A DNA stretch of 64,000 nucleotides from Peptoniphilaceae bacterium (GCA_902363535.1 CABJAE010000004.1:101108-165107); one strand, 5' to 3'. Numbered from the stretch's first letter, positions 8,620-17,804 are shown. Numbers and translations are program-made. Notes: generated from the letters alone by a model not told the origin.

Positions 8620-8635
8620 TTTTGAAACGAAATGA

Positions 8636-9646
8636 TTAGTCGATTTCTTCCTTGGCGGCTTTTGCCTTTTTGTATTGTTCGATTAATTTCGGCAATACTT
8701 TGTGCAAGTCACCAACGATACCTAAGTCAGCTACATCAAAGATCGGTGCGCTGTCGCTCTTGTTAATCGCGATGATGAGGCCCGATTCTTCCATCCCTGC
8801 CAAGTGTTGGATGGCTCCGGAAATACCGAGAGCGAAGTAGATGTCGGGGCGAACGGTTTTACCCGTTTGACCGACTTGACGTGCTTTTTCGATCCAGCCT
8901 GCGTCGACGGAAGCACGAGAGGAGGAAATTTCACCTTCCATGGCTTCTGCCAATTCAGCCAACAAGTCGAAACCTTCCGGTCCACCGAGACCGCGACCGC
9001 CGGAAACCAGGATTCTGGCTTCGGTAATGTCGAGTTTCTTCTTTTCTTCTTTCGCTACTTCGATGATCTTGACGTTCATGTCGGCATCCGTTAAACCGAC
9101 ATCTTCCATAATGACTTCGCCCTTGCGATCGTTGTCGTTTTCCATAGGGGTCATAACGCCGGGGCGAACAGTAGCCATTTGAGGACGGAAGTTTTGGCAT
9201 ACGATGGTAGCCATTAAGTTACCGCCGAATGCGGGACGGGTCATGCGAAGCAATCTGGTTTCAGAGTCGATTTCAAGACCTGTACAGTCAGCCGTCAGAC
9301 CGGTGTGGATACGAGCGGCCAAACGGGGTGCCAAGTCACGACCGATGGAGGTAGCGCCGAAGAGCACGATTTCCGGGTCGTATTTTTGAACGATGGTGTA
9401 AATGGACTTTGCGTAGGGCTCGGTCACATATTCTTTTACAAGGGGATGATCGACGACGATAACCTTGTCGGCACCGTGGTGGATCAAAACGTCGGCTTTT
9501 GCCTTGACGTTTTCGCCTAATAAGATGGCGTATACTTCTTGGCCAAGGTCGTCGGCTAATTCTCTGGCCTTACCAATAAGTTCCGTCGATACTTTTTGTA
9601 ATTCTCCATCTCGCTGTTCAGCGATGACAAATACATTTTTACTCAT
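8636..9646 (-). CDS. etfA: Electron transfer flavoprotein subunit alpha
   Basis: EtfA carries the FAD that shuttles electrons to or from acyl-CoA dehydrogenase. The 336-residue protein starts MSKNVFVIAEQRDGELQ and has the C-terminal FAD-binding signature VSGGRGLGGPEGFDLL, followed by SRASVDAGW and the final NKSDSAPIFDVADLGIVGD block. The ATG at 9646 is chosen over an upstream in-frame GTG because AAGGAG is one base from the GTG but ten from the ATG. It is the last gene of bcd-etfB-etfA. In anaerobes this trio can bifurcate electrons from NADH to crotonyl-CoA and ferredoxin; bifurcation here is inferred from family and context. Confidence 0.96.
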   Translation of the reverse strand: MSKNVFVIAEQRDGELQKVSTELIGKARELADDLGQEVYAILLGENVKAKADVLIHHGADKVIVVDHPLVKEYVTEPYAKSIYTIVQKYDPEIVLFGATSIGRDLAPRLAARIHTGLTADCTGLEIDSETRLLRMTRPAFGGNLMATIVCQNFRPQMATVRPGVMTPMENDNDRKGEVIMEDVGLTDADMNVKIIEVAKEEKKKLDITEARILVSGGRGLGGPEGFDLLAELAEAMEGEISSSRASVDAGWIEKARQVGQTGKTVRPDIYFALGISGAIQHLAGMEESGLIIAINKSDSAPIFDVADLGIVGDLHKVLPKLIEQYKKAKAAKEEID

Positions 9647-9674
9647 TTCTTTCACGCTCCTTGTTTGGCCAATG

Positions 9675-10472
9675 TTAAATCAAGTACTTTTCTTCCAACT
9701 TGGAGATGATGGCGTGTGCTGCCTCTTCGGGCGAGAGATCGCGGAGAACTTCGCCGGCGCCCTTGCCTTGTTTTGCTTCGGACTTAACAACCTTCGTCGG
9801 GGAGCCCTTCAAACCTAAGTTGGACACATCTACATTGTCTTTTACATCATCTAAAGACCAAACAGTTACGTCTTTTTCGTATGCATCATAGACGCCGGAA
9901 ACGGTCATGTAGCGCGGTTCGGCCAGTTCAGCCAACGCGGTGATGACGCAGGGAGTCTTGATTTCGATTAAGTGGTAGCGGTCTTCGAATTGACGTTTTA
10001 CACGGATGGTGTTTTCGTCAACAACTTCTAAACCTTCGGCATAAGATACTTGAGGCAGACCCAAGTGTTCAGCCATTTGCGGACCGACTTGCGCCGTGTC
10101 GCCGTCGATTGCTTGACGTCCGGCGAGGATTAAGTCGAAATCGCCGATGGTCTTTAAGCCGGCAGCGATGGTTTGGCTGGTAGCCCACGTATCGGCACCA
10201 CCGAATGCGCGGTCGGATAAAAGGATCGCTTCATCGGCACCCATAGCTAAAGCTTCTCTTAAGAGATCTTCCGCCTGCGGGGGTCCCATGGAAAGAACCG
10301 TTACCGTGGTGCCCGGGTTTTCGTCCTTAATACGCAAAGCCATTTCGATGGCGGCCTTGTCGTCCGGGTTGATAATACTCGGAACACCGTCTCTGATCAG
10401 TGTATTCGTCTTCGGATCCAAACGGACTTCCGTTGTATCCGGTACCTGTTTTGCACAGACAATAATTTTCAT
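9675..10472 (-). CDS. etfB: Electron transfer flavoprotein subunit beta
   Basis: EtfB pairs with EtfA. The 265-residue protein begins MKIIVCAKQVPDTTEVRLDP and contains NPDDKAAIEMALRIKDE and GRQAIDGDTAQVGPQMAEHL, both typical of EtfB. AGGAGG precedes the ATG. It lies 15 bp after bcd and 28 bp before the etfA start. The nucleotide-binding segment after GRQAIDGDT is where bifurcating EtfBs hold NADH and a second FAD, but I cannot separate bifurcating from simple ETF by eye. Confidence 0.96.
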   Translation of the reverse strand: MKIIVCAKQVPDTTEVRLDPKTNTLIRDGVPSIINPDDKAAIEMALRIKDENPGTTVTVLSMGPPQAEDLLREALAMGADEAILLSDRAFGGADTWATSQTIAAGLKTIGDFDLILAGRQAIDGDTAQVGPQMAEHLGLPQVSYAEGLEVVDENTIRVKRQFEDRYHLIEIKTPCVITALAELAEPRYMTVSGVYDAYEKDVTVWSLDDVKDNVDVSNLGLKGSPTKVVKSEAKQGKGAGEVLRDLSPEEAAHAIISKLEEKYLI

Positions 10473-10487
10473 GGTAAACGCCTCCTG

Positions 10488-11630
10488 TTATTTAACACCC
10501 ATCCAGCCAGCAATAACCATACGCATAACTTCCGAAGTACCTTCGTAGATTTCGGTAATCTTCGCGTCGCGCATCATACGTTCAACCGGGTAGTCCTTAA
10601 TGTAGCCGTAACCGCCGAGAAGTTGAACCGCTTTGTTGGTTACTTCCGATGCCGTTTCAGCAGCAAACAATTTTGCCATGGCTGCCATGTGGCCGTAGGG
10701 AATCTTCTTGCCTTTTGCATCGGCTGCGCGGTAAACCAAAAGTCTGGCTGCATCGGCCTTGGTTTGCATGTTGGCCAAGGTGAATTGCGTGTTTTGGAAT
10801 TGAGATAACCGCTTACCGAATTGCGATCTTTCCTTCGTGTATTGAACCGCTTCGTCGATGGCGCCTTGAGCGATACCTGCTGCTTGGGAAGCGATACCGA
10901 TACGGCCGCCGTCTAAGGTCTTCATAGCAACGGCAAAGCCCTTGCCTTCTTTACCTAAGAGATTTTCCTTGGGAATGCGGCAATCTTCCATAATCAATTC
11001 GCAAGTGGAAGAAGCGCGGATACCCATCTTGTTTTCCGCTTCACCGACGCGGAAGCCCGGTGCGTCGCGGTCAACGATAAAGGCGGAAATGCCGTGGTTG
11101 CCCTTGCTGCGGTCGGTCATGGCGAAGACGACAAATACGTCAGCGATGCCGGCGTTGGTGATAAAGATCTTGGTTCCGTTTAATACCCATTCGTCGCCGT
11201 CTAATACAGCGATGGTTTGTTGGCCCGAAGCATCGGTACCTGCGTTCGGTTCGGTCAAACCGAAAGCGCCTAATTTCTTCCCGCTCAATAAGTCGGGTAA
11301 GTATTTCATCTTTTGTTCTTCCGTACCGTTTTCGTAAATCGGTGCACAGCACAGAGAAGTATGTGCAGATACGATAACGCCCGTGCTCGCGCACTTCTTG
11401 GAAAGTTCTTCAACGAGCATGGAGTATGCGAGGTAATCGCCGCCTTGTCCGCCGTATTCCTTCGGGAACGGAACGCCGAAGAAGCCGGCCTTTGCCATCT
11501 TCTTGATGTTTTCCATGGGCGGTTCGCCGGTCTCGTCAATGTCACCGGCGATGGGTTCTACTTCTGTTTCAGCAAACTCCCGATAGAGTTGGCGCAACAG
11601 TAGATGTTGTTTGTCCATAATAAAATCCAT
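10488..11630 (-). CDS. bcd: Acyl-CoA dehydrogenase, butyryl-CoA dehydrogenase type
   Basis: A 380-residue FAD enzyme that interconverts short acyl-CoA and enoyl-CoA. Visible features are GLTEPNAGTDASGQQT (substrate/flavin loop), WVLNGTKIFITNAG, the FAD-contact region QLLGGYGYIKDYPVERMMRD and the catalytic glutamate in IYEGTSEVMRM near the C-terminus. Length is standard. The start at 11630 (MDFIMDKQHL) follows AAGGGGGA; longer upstream frames lack a ribosome site. The pairing with etfBA argues for butyryl-CoA/crotonyl-CoA. The thiolase, hbd and crt genes usually near bcd are not in this window. Confidence 0.94.
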   Translation of the reverse strand: MDFIMDKQHLLLRQLYREFAETEVEPIAGDIDETGEPPMENIKKMAKAGFFGVPFPKEYGGQGGDYLAYSMLVEELSKKCASTGVIVSAHTSLCCAPIYENGTEEQKMKYLPDLLSGKKLGAFGLTEPNAGTDASGQQTIAVLDGDEWVLNGTKIFITNAGIADVFVVFAMTDRSKGNHGISAFIVDRDAPGFRVGEAENKMGIRASSTCELIMEDCRIPKENLLGKEGKGFAVAMKTLDGGRIGIASQAAGIAQGAIDEAVQYTKERSQFGKRLSQFQNTQFTLANMQTKADAARLLVYRAADAKGKKIPYGHMAAMAKLFAAETASEVTNKAVQLLGGYGYIKDYPVERMMRDAKITEIYEGTSEVMRMVIAGWMGVK

Positions 11631-11734
11631 ATTCAAATCCCCCTTGTTTCGACAAGATTTGTACAAGAACATCGTACATAGGCAGTGTGTGAACCATTTC
11701 GTTTGAAAGATGTCCTCGGACACCGCTTACCTCT

Positions 11735-11762
11735 ATTATAAACGATATTTTAACAATGTTAA
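11735..11762 (-). promoter_or_regulatory. Promoter of bcd-etfBA with a palindrome over the -35
   Basis: On the minus strand TTAACA (11757-11762), a 16-bp spacer and TATAAT (11735-11740). The palindrome TTAACATTGTTAA at 11750-11762 covers the -35, a position suited to a repressor. It shares the TTGTTAA half of Rex sites but is not a full Rex consensus, so the regulator is unknown. Confidence 0.65.
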
Positions 11763-12167
11763 GCCCTTTTTGTCAGATTTTTCACTTTTATTTTTTTCTT
11801 TCCCTTCAAAAAACCGCGCAACCCTTGCAAATACAGGCTTTCCGCCGAAAAAATAATTTAAAAAAAGATTCGAAAATTTTACCGAAAAAACCGAAAAACT
11901 GCCCCCAACCCACTTTTCACTCCCGATGCAGCCCTCTGAAAACATTTCGATGGACAAAAATTTTTCAAATTCACGGGCGAAAATAAAAGCGTTTCCATGT
12001 GAAAAAACCATGAATACCATCCACCGAAACCAATCCCCTTTCTTCATTAATAAAAGGCCGAAAAAGGCACGGGGAAAAGAAACTTGTTTCGGCGGAAAAA
12101 ACGGATCCGCCCGCGCCTCTTTTTAAAAAAATCCGCCGCAACGACATGCCCCGCAGAAAAAGCGCAC
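11763..12167. other. Intergenic AT-rich stretch without a recognisable gene
   Basis: About 400 bp of A- and T-run-rich sequence between the bcd promoter and the toxin-antitoxin terminator. Short open frames exist on both strands, but they are Lys/Phe-rich, lack ribosome sites and resemble no family. No hairpin RNA structure stands out. Confidence 0.6.
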
Positions 12168-12197
12168 AAAAAAGGAACCGAGCCTGCGCTCGATTCC
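12168..12197 (-). terminator. Terminator of the toxin-antitoxin operon
   Basis: Stem GGAATCGAGC/GCTCGGTTCC with a four-base loop and six T on the minus strand. It is an almost exact copy of the terminator at 12935-12964. Confidence 0.88.
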
Positions 12198-12224
12198 TTA
12201 TGCCTTCCATGGTTTCATTGGATT

Positions 12225-12557
12225 CTATTCATCCGCCAAACGTCGAAACAACGCTTCATAATCTCTTCGAGAATAGAGGATACGGATGACCTCCACGCGT
12301 TCTCTTTTTTCGCTGATACGATAAAAAATGAGATAATTTTCCACGGGGCAAAACCGAATTTCTCTACCGTTCACCGTAAAGACCTTTTTAAATCGCCCGG
12401 GAAATACCCGCAATCCCTCGACCGCGTCCTGAAATTTTTCCAGGTACAAGATCCCTGTTTCAGGCACGGATAGTGCATCTGCCATGTAACGATACACATC
12501 GAGCATGTCCTTTTCTGCTGGGAAATAAAAACCGAATACCGCTTCACCGTTGATCAA
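12225..12557 (-). CDS. RelE/ParE family toxin
   Basis: A 110-residue protein with the RelE/ParE fold pattern: an N-terminal strand then helices (EKDMLDVYRYMADAL), a basic middle (FPGRFKKVFTVNGREIRF), and the ending VIRILYSRRDYEALFRRL, where ILYSRRDY matches the conserved C-terminal strand and basic catalytic region. RelE members cut mRNA in the ribosome; ParE members attack gyrase. This resemblance cannot decide between them. Its start lies inside the antitoxin gene (14-bp overlap), so antitoxin is made first. Confidence 0.85.
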   Translation of the reverse strand: MINGEAVFGFYFPAEKDMLDVYRYMADALSVPETGILYLEKFQDAVEGLRVFPGRFKKVFTVNGREIRFCPVENYLIFYRISEKRERVEVIRILYSRRDYEALFRRLADE

Positions 12558-12840
12558 GGAGTCGAGCGAATACCGCCGACGCCTCTTCCGACCGGCCGAC
12601 GTCTAAATCCCCGATCCCTTCTCTCAAGAGATCCAAAAGCGCCTCTTTCGATAAATTCTCCACATCCGGCGAGGGCTCCGGCAATACAACCGAAAAAGGA
12701 AGCCCGCGCTTTAAAATAATTTGTCGATAAAAAAGTTCGATGGCGGCAGAGGGCGCCAAGCCGATTTCTTTTAAAATGGCTTCCGCTTCGTTTTTTACCT
12801 CGGGCACCATGCGCACATTGACATTCGCCGATTTTGCCAT
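12544..12840 (-). CDS. RelB/DinJ family antitoxin
   Basis: A 98-residue protein starting MAKSANVNVRMVPEVKNEAE, the N-terminal ribbon-helix-helix strand and helix of RelB/DinJ, followed by LAPSAAIELFYRQIILKRGL, the second helix. The C-terminal half (EEALLDLL-like helices) would wrap the toxin. The start at 12840 is preferred because AAGGGGGG is six bases upstream; the ATG at 12846 touches it. The family binds its own promoter to autorepress. Confidence 0.9.
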   Translation of the reverse strand: MAKSANVNVRMVPEVKNEAEAILKEIGLAPSAAIELFYRQIILKRGLPFSVVLPEPSPDVENLSKEALLDLLREGIGDLDVGRSEEASAVFARLLDQR

Positions 12841-12860
12841 AATCATCCCCCCTTATTTTC

Positions 12861-12890
12861 AGTATAGCCCCTGTGTATTTACAATGTCAA
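12861..12890 (-). promoter_or_regulatory. Promoter of the toxin-antitoxin operon
   Basis: TTGACA (12885-12890), 18-bp spacer, TATACT (12861-12866) on the minus strand. The palindrome ACAATTGT at 12892-12899, just upstream of the -35, is a possible antitoxin operator half. Confidence 0.8.
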
Positions 12891-12934
12891 CACAATTGTT
12901 TCTTATCCGCTCCTCTGTGCAGAAAAAAGCACAC

Positions 12935-12964
12935 AAAAAAGGAACCGAGCCTGCGCTCGATTCC
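12935..12964 (-). terminator. Terminator of the giant SLH gene
   Basis: Same hairpin and T run as at 12168-12197, placed 13 bp after the stop codon at 12978. Flanking bases (GCACA) are also shared, so about 40 bp is duplicated. Confidence 0.88.
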
Positions 12965-12977
12965 TTTTTAAATGGCC

Positions 12978-15900
12978 TTAGCGATTTGCTGAAGCTTGTT
13001 TCCAGGTTTGATTCAACATAACCCAAGTTTCGGGTACCTGACCTTTTTCGGTGCGGTAGAACGTGTGGGTGTTGGATGCTTCGACGATTTCGTAGTATGC
13101 CCAGTGGCTTGCATTGACATCGACAAAGGGAACGATGTTCGTCAAGACATCACGCAGACCCGTGAGGTTTACGCTACGGTCGTACAGCTTGTTAAATACC
13201 TTAACCGCTTCGGCGCGGGTAATGTGGTTGTTCGGGCGGAAGGTGCCGTCCGGATAACCGTTGATGCGTCCGTTGGCATAAGCTTGGTTGATCGCCGCTT
13301 CGGCCCAGTGGCCTTTTGCATCGGCGAAAGGTGCCATGCCGGTATTCGCCTTGTCAATGGCCTTGATCATTTGTGCAAATTCCGCACGGGTGATCTTGCC
13401 GTTGGGGCGGAAGGTACCGTCGGGATAACCCTTCATATACCCTGCGTTGACAACCGCGTTGATTGCTGCGTTGTACCAGCCGCTGCGTACGTCGATGAAG
13501 TTGGGTCTTGCACTGTTGGAAAGATCCAAACCTTGCAAACGAGCCAGCATGGCTGCCGCTTCGGCGCGGGTCATATTGCCTTCGGGCTTGAAGCTGCCAT
13601 TTTCGTAGCCGTAGATATAGGCCTTGTGAATGGCGGTTTCGTGTTTTTGATCCTTCGTGTCGACCTTGTTGTCGGCGGAAGACCAACCCGGATTCACAGG
13701 AACAAACCAGTGGCTGTTGCCGGAGTTGCTTCCGTTATCGTCTCTATTCGCTTTGTGGCCGACGACGGGAACTTCAATCACTTTCCGGCCGTACGGCAGA
13801 TCGGAATCCTGAATGGTCACGGTAATCGGACCGTCTACATCCTTGCCCGGTGTGACAAACACATTTCCTCTGCTGTCGATTTCTGCAGGTACATACTTAC
13901 CGTCTTCATCCTTGGCGGATACCTTTGTATCCTTGTCCGGATTCGTCACGACAATGCCCGTGTCTTGGGAATCATTGGTCGGGTTGACGGGTTTGACATT
14001 AGAACTGTCGACAGAGGTCTTCTTGTCGCCGGGTTGCGGCGTACTTGATCCATCTTCGACGAGCTTATCGCCTGCGATCGTATCCTTGGATTTGTCCGGA
14101 TAGGTGATGGTTGCAGTGCCGTCGTCGCCTACTGTGATGGTCGTGCCGTCCGGTAAGGTGCTCTTACCTTGATCGTCTTTGTTTGCATCTTCAATGGCTT
14201 TCTTAACGGCGTCTTTTTCTTCTTGCGTTAAGTTCTTTTTGTTTGCAACCGGGGTCTTGTCTTTCGGAACCTTCGGATCGATGGTGTCGGCTTGCGTCTT
14301 GGCTTTTTCTTCGACGAGCTTATCGCCTGCGATCGTATCCTTGGATTTGTCCGGATAGGTGATGGTTGCAGTGCCGTCGTCGCCTACTGTGATGGTCGTG
14401 CCGTCCGGTAAGGTGCTCTTACCTTGATCGTCTTTGTTTGCATCTTCAATGGCTTTCTTAACGGCGTCTTTTTCTTCTTGCGTTAAGTTCTTTTTGTCTG
14501 CAACCGGGGTCTTGTCTTTCGGGACTTTCGGATCGATGGTGTCGGCTTGCGTCTTGGCTTTTTCTTCGACGAGCTTATCGCCTGCGATCGTATCCTTGGA
14601 TTTGTCCGGATAGGTGATGGTTGCAGTGCCGTCGTCACCTACGGTGATTTCGGTGCCGGCGGGTAAGGTGCTGTTGCCTTCGCCGTCTTTGTTCGCATCT
14701 TCGATGGCTTTCTTAACGGCGTCTTTTTCTTCTTGCGTTAAGTTCTTTTTGTTTGCAACCGGGGTCTTGTCTGCCGGGACTTTCGGATCGATGGTGTCGG
14801 CTTGAGAAAGCTGTTCCTCTGTCCACACTGCGTAGACAACCAGGTGTCTTTCTACCGGTGTTGTTTCTGTGAATTTGTTTTCTGCTGCTAGTTTTTCAAA
14901 TTCTGCTGCTGTTGTAACAGTCTTATTTCCAAGTGCAGTTTTTCCTGCTTCGGTTACCCAGCCGAGGAATGTCTTTCCAGTGGCCGTGGGGTTTGCAGGG
15001 AATTCATCGCCGGTACCTGCTGCTACATTCGCACCGGTAAATCCGTTGGCTTTGTAGCCATCTTCTTCGTAGAATTTGACATTGTCCGGTACGATTCTTA
15101 CGTCTTGTTTCTTATCCTCTTCAAATGCACCTTCTGTTGCATTGAATAGAACTCTTGCTTTAACTCTGTTTTCTAACCAGTCTGATGGGACTGATGATCC
15201 GTCAGAGGTGTTGGCTAGGAATCTCATGTCCTTGTAAAGTTTAAATGTTTCCCCTAAAACAGGAGCATTTCTTGTCGGGTTAAATTGTTTTAAGAACACT
15301 TCATATGGGAATGCATTGTATTTTTTATCATAAACAGTTACTTCTTTTGTAGCATCTGTTGTGATGTTTCCATCTTTGTCGTATTCATTTTCAGCTGCAT
15401 TTGCCTTTGCTACATAGCGATTACCGTCTTTATCTACATATAATAGTCTTAGAGTACCACCATCGTATCTAGTGAAGCCTTGGACACTTGCAGTGTCGTG
15501 TTTAAAGGCATCTTCTGTTTTAGGTAGAGATCTTGGGTCTCTGTAGATTTGGTTGATCTTTTGATTGTCTTTTAGTCCTTCTTCAGACATAGCATAGTCA
15601 TTTGTGAACATTTCTTGGTAAGGACGGTAGAGCGATTTCTTTAGGGTCAGTAAAGACATATTGTCCATTAAGTCAAGCCATGCTAAGTCTGTGTAGTTAT
15701 CTACTCTTTCGAACTTTTCAAAGGTCATAGAGGCTGTTTCGCCATCTTGAAGTTCGCCCTTAGAGTTGTAGGATTCGATAATTAAATTTGTACCCGGTTC
15801 TACCTTGCCAAGGTCGATTTTAAAGTTGCCTTCTGAAGCTGTGACAGCATAGTTAGGTGTACCTGTAATCATGTTTTTGTCGGTAACTTCCCATTTTACT

Positions 15901-17804
15901 CCAACCAAAGTATCGACTATTTTAAATTCAAATGTTTTTTCTTCAGTCTTTCCTACCGGAGTATATCTAACCTTATAGTAACCCCTATCATTTTTAAAAT
16001 CTTTATAGATGTGAGTTGTTAATATTCTTCTTTTATTTTTACCAAGACCTTCTTCACCAAGGCTTAAAACAGGCTTAGATTGGTCTCTCTCTGTACCTGT
16101 TTCTAGGTTGTAGAAGTTTACAGATACATTTTCTTTTCCATAATCTTGTAAAAGTACCCTAACCTTGTCACCCTTTTTGATTGTGGCACCTTCTCTTAGA
16201 GTATAAGAATATTGGCCTGTTACTCCTTCTTTGGTGATTTGATCAAGTCCACCGGTACCTGCGGCTAATCCATTGTAGTAACCTTGTGGTCTTCTTACCA
16301 AGGCATCATTAGGGTCTCCTACTTGGAATAATACTCCGTCATTTTTAACATCTACTCCGGTATCTACTATAGGTGACTTGTAACCTTTTGGTAGAACCAT
16401 GTCCTTATCAAAAGTTCTTTCATATACCGCCCAGCCATTAGGGTTTGAGTCTACCCATCCGGACATGATTGGGAAGTCTACCTTGTGTTTGCCTGAGCTC
16501 TTGAAAGTATCGGCAAATTTACTTTTGTCTACCATGTAGTCTACAGTTGTTATATAACCGTTTTGTTCGTTCAAAATTTTCCAGAAGTTGTCATTATGAA
16601 CTCTAACAACTTTTTTAACATTCGTATTATTGAATTTAGATGATGCTAAAACGACATAGGCAAATTTATTGTTGCCATTTTCATCTTTCTTGTAGTTAAT
16701 TTGATCTTTTTTGATTCCAACTTTAGTATTGGCAATTGTTTTTCTGGACCAGTTAAGAACATTGGTATAGGCAATATTGCCGTTCTTGTCAGGTTTTAAA
16801 TAATCGACAAAGCCAGCATCAAAAATTTGAACATAGGCTGCAGGTTTTCCTTCTTGCTCGTCTTTCGGATCTCCTGTTGAACGTTGTGCTTGGTATTGAG
16901 TACTTAGGACAGCAAGTTTTGCCAAGTCTTCTTTATTATCATAGTTGTTGTAGATATATGACAATTCCTCATCTTCAGTTGGATCTGCTACAAATGAAGA
17001 GAAGAATCCATTTTGAAGGGCATAAGGATATGATTGAGCCTTACCGCCCTTATAAAATGCCATATCAATATCATTAGCTAATGGAATTGTTGTACTCTTT
17101 GTATAGGTTGTGTAGTCCATGGATGAGCCTTTTGGAGCCATGGCATAAATTCTTTCAAATTTAGAATCCATAAGTCTCATTTGTACAGAGTAGTTTTCCT
17201 CTCCCAAAGCTTTTATTGTTATACCATCTTTTAGGACAAGGTGAATTGGTAGATTACGTCTACTATTTCCCTTTGAACCTGTCATTAAGCCAAGGTCAAG
17301 CCATTTCTCATTTTTGCCCTTAGCATCAACAAATTTGTATTGTTTTGCATCAATTCCTTCTCCGTAGGATGCATTCCAATCAATTTGATTGAAAAGTTTG
17401 CTGTCAAATTTTAGTACCATCCTGTACCATACACCGGAGATTGCTTGAGTCTTTTCTTTATAAAGTAGTTTGATAACATCTCTGCCATCTGCATTGGTAT
17501 AGGTACCGTCGTAGTTAAGGTCGGTAATTTGAGTCGGCTCTGTTGTCCTTACCCTAACTAGTCTTTGGCCTCCTGCAATATCGACAGACCAGTTTCTTTC
17601 ATCACCCTTGCCTGCTTCTTCATCCCAGTTAGTTTTTGGTTTTCTATTATCCGGAAGCGCTGCTGCCGCACCGGTTTCTTTTGTCGGTGCAGGCGTCGGC
17701 TCTTCTCCTCGTGCAAATGCGCCATAGGGGATCATGGTAAATACCATGACAAAGGCCAATGCCCAAGCGATGGCTCGGGTTGCAAAGGTTTTCTTGCTCT
17801 GCAT
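12978..17804 (-). CDS. Giant SLH-anchored surface protein, 1608 residues
   Basis: A secreted surface protein. Order: signal peptide (MQSKKTFATRAIAWALAFVM), a long beta-rich region of no known family (about 50-920), a module near 920-1000 resembling the Listeria-Bacteroides repeat (GKTFLGWVTEAGK), three 85-residue repeats (about 1001-1250), a short beta domain, three SLH domains (about 1400-1580: GYENGSFKPEGNMTRAEAAA, GYPDGTFRPNGKITRAEFAQ, GYPDGTFRPNNHITRAEAVK) and a WAYYEIVEA tail. SLH domains bind pyruvylated wall polymer. The start at 17804 has AAAGGAG; a longer frame to 17948 does not. DNA for residues about 90-915 is much more AT-rich than either end, suggesting a mosaic. A TACAAT at 17965-17970 may be the -10. 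Confidence 0.9.
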   Translation of the reverse strand: MQSKKTFATRAIAWALAFVMVFTMIPYGAFARGEEPTPAPTKETGAAAALPDNRKPKTNWDEEAGKGDERNWSVDIAGGQRLVRVRTTEPTQITDLNYDGTYTNADGRDVIKLLYKEKTQAISGVWYRMVLKFDSKLFNQIDWNASYGEGIDAKQYKFVDAKGKNEKWLDLGLMTGSKGNSRRNLPIHLVLKDGITIKALGEENYSVQMRLMDSKFERIYAMAPKGSSMDYTTYTKSTTIPLANDIDMAFYKGGKAQSYPYALQNGFFSSFVADPTEDEELSYIYNNYDNKEDLAKLAVLSTQYQAQRSTGDPKDEQEGKPAAYVQIFDAGFVDYLKPDKNGNIAYTNVLNWSRKTIANTKVGIKKDQINYKKDENGNNKFAYVVLASSKFNNTNVKKVVRVHNDNFWKILNEQNGYITTVDYMVDKSKFADTFKSSGKHKVDFPIMSGWVDSNPNGWAVYERTFDKDMVLPKGYKSPIVDTGVDVKNDGVLFQVGDPNDALVRRPQGYYNGLAAGTGGLDQITKEGVTGQYSYTLREGATIKKGDKVRVLLQDYGKENVSVNFYNLETGTERDQSKPVLSLGEEGLGKNKRRILTTHIYKDFKNDRGYYKVRYTPVGKTEEKTFEFKIVDTLVGVKWEVTDKNMITGTPNYAVTASEGNFKIDLGKVEPGTNLIIESYNSKGELQDGETASMTFEKFERVDNYTDLAWLDLMDNMSLLTLKKSLYRPYQEMFTNDYAMSEEGLKDNQKINQIYRDPRSLPKTEDAFKHDTASVQGFTRYDGGTLRLLYVDKDGNRYVAKANAAENEYDKDGNITTDATKEVTVYDKKYNAFPYEVFLKQFNPTRNAPVLGETFKLYKDMRFLANTSDGSSVPSDWLENRVKARVLFNATEGAFEEDKKQDVRIVPDNVKFYEEDGYKANGFTGANVAAGTGDEFPANPTATGKTFLGWVTEAGKTALGNKTVTTAAEFEKLAAENKFTETTPVERHLVVYAVWTEEQLSQADTIDPKVPADKTPVANKKNLTQEEKDAVKKAIEDANKDGEGNSTLPAGTEITVGDDGTATITYPDKSKDTIAGDKLVEEKAKTQADTIDPKVPKDKTPVADKKNLTQEEKDAVKKAIEDANKDDQGKSTLPDGTTITVGDDGTATITYPDKSKDTIAGDKLVEEKAKTQADTIDPKVPKDKTPVANKKNLTQEEKDAVKKAIEDANKDDQGKSTLPDGTTITVGDDGTATITYPDKSKDTIAGDKLVEDGSSTPQPGDKKTSVDSSNVKPVNPTNDSQDTGIVVTNPDKDTKVSAKDEDGKYVPAEIDSRGNVFVTPGKDVDGPITVTIQDSDLPYGRKVIEVPVVGHKANRDDNGSNSGNSHWFVPVNPGWSSADNKVDTKDQKHETAIHKAYIYGYENGSFKPEGNMTRAEAAAMLARLQGLDLSNSARPNFIDVRSGWYNAAINAVVNAGYMKGYPDGTFRPNGKITRAEFAQMIKAIDKANTGMAPFADAKGHWAEAAINQAYANGRINGYPDGTFRPNNHITRAEAVKVFNKLYDRSVNLTGLRDVLTNIVPFVDVNASHWAYYEIVEASNTHTFYRTEKGQVPETWVMLNQTWKQASANR
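14055..14804 (-). repeat. Three tandem 255-bp coding repeats
   Basis: Units begin at 14055, 14310 and 14565 and are nearly identical in DNA. Each encodes 85 residues with a helical part (LTQEEKDAVKKAIEDAN) and a strand part (TATITYPDKSKDTIAGDKL) reminiscent of Rib-type surface repeats. The unit at 14565, the first in the protein, differs most (GEGNSTLPAGTEI against DQGKSTLPDGTTI). Confidence 0.95.

Noticed and set aside
11736..12210. Several open frames of 60-100 codons in the AT-rich gap
   Set aside because: Composition is Phe/Lys/Arg-rich, no start has a ribosome site, and the frames overlap promoter and terminator signals.
14055..14804. Possible CRISPR or satellite array
   Set aside because: Units are 255 bp, in frame with a surface protein and lack unique spacers.
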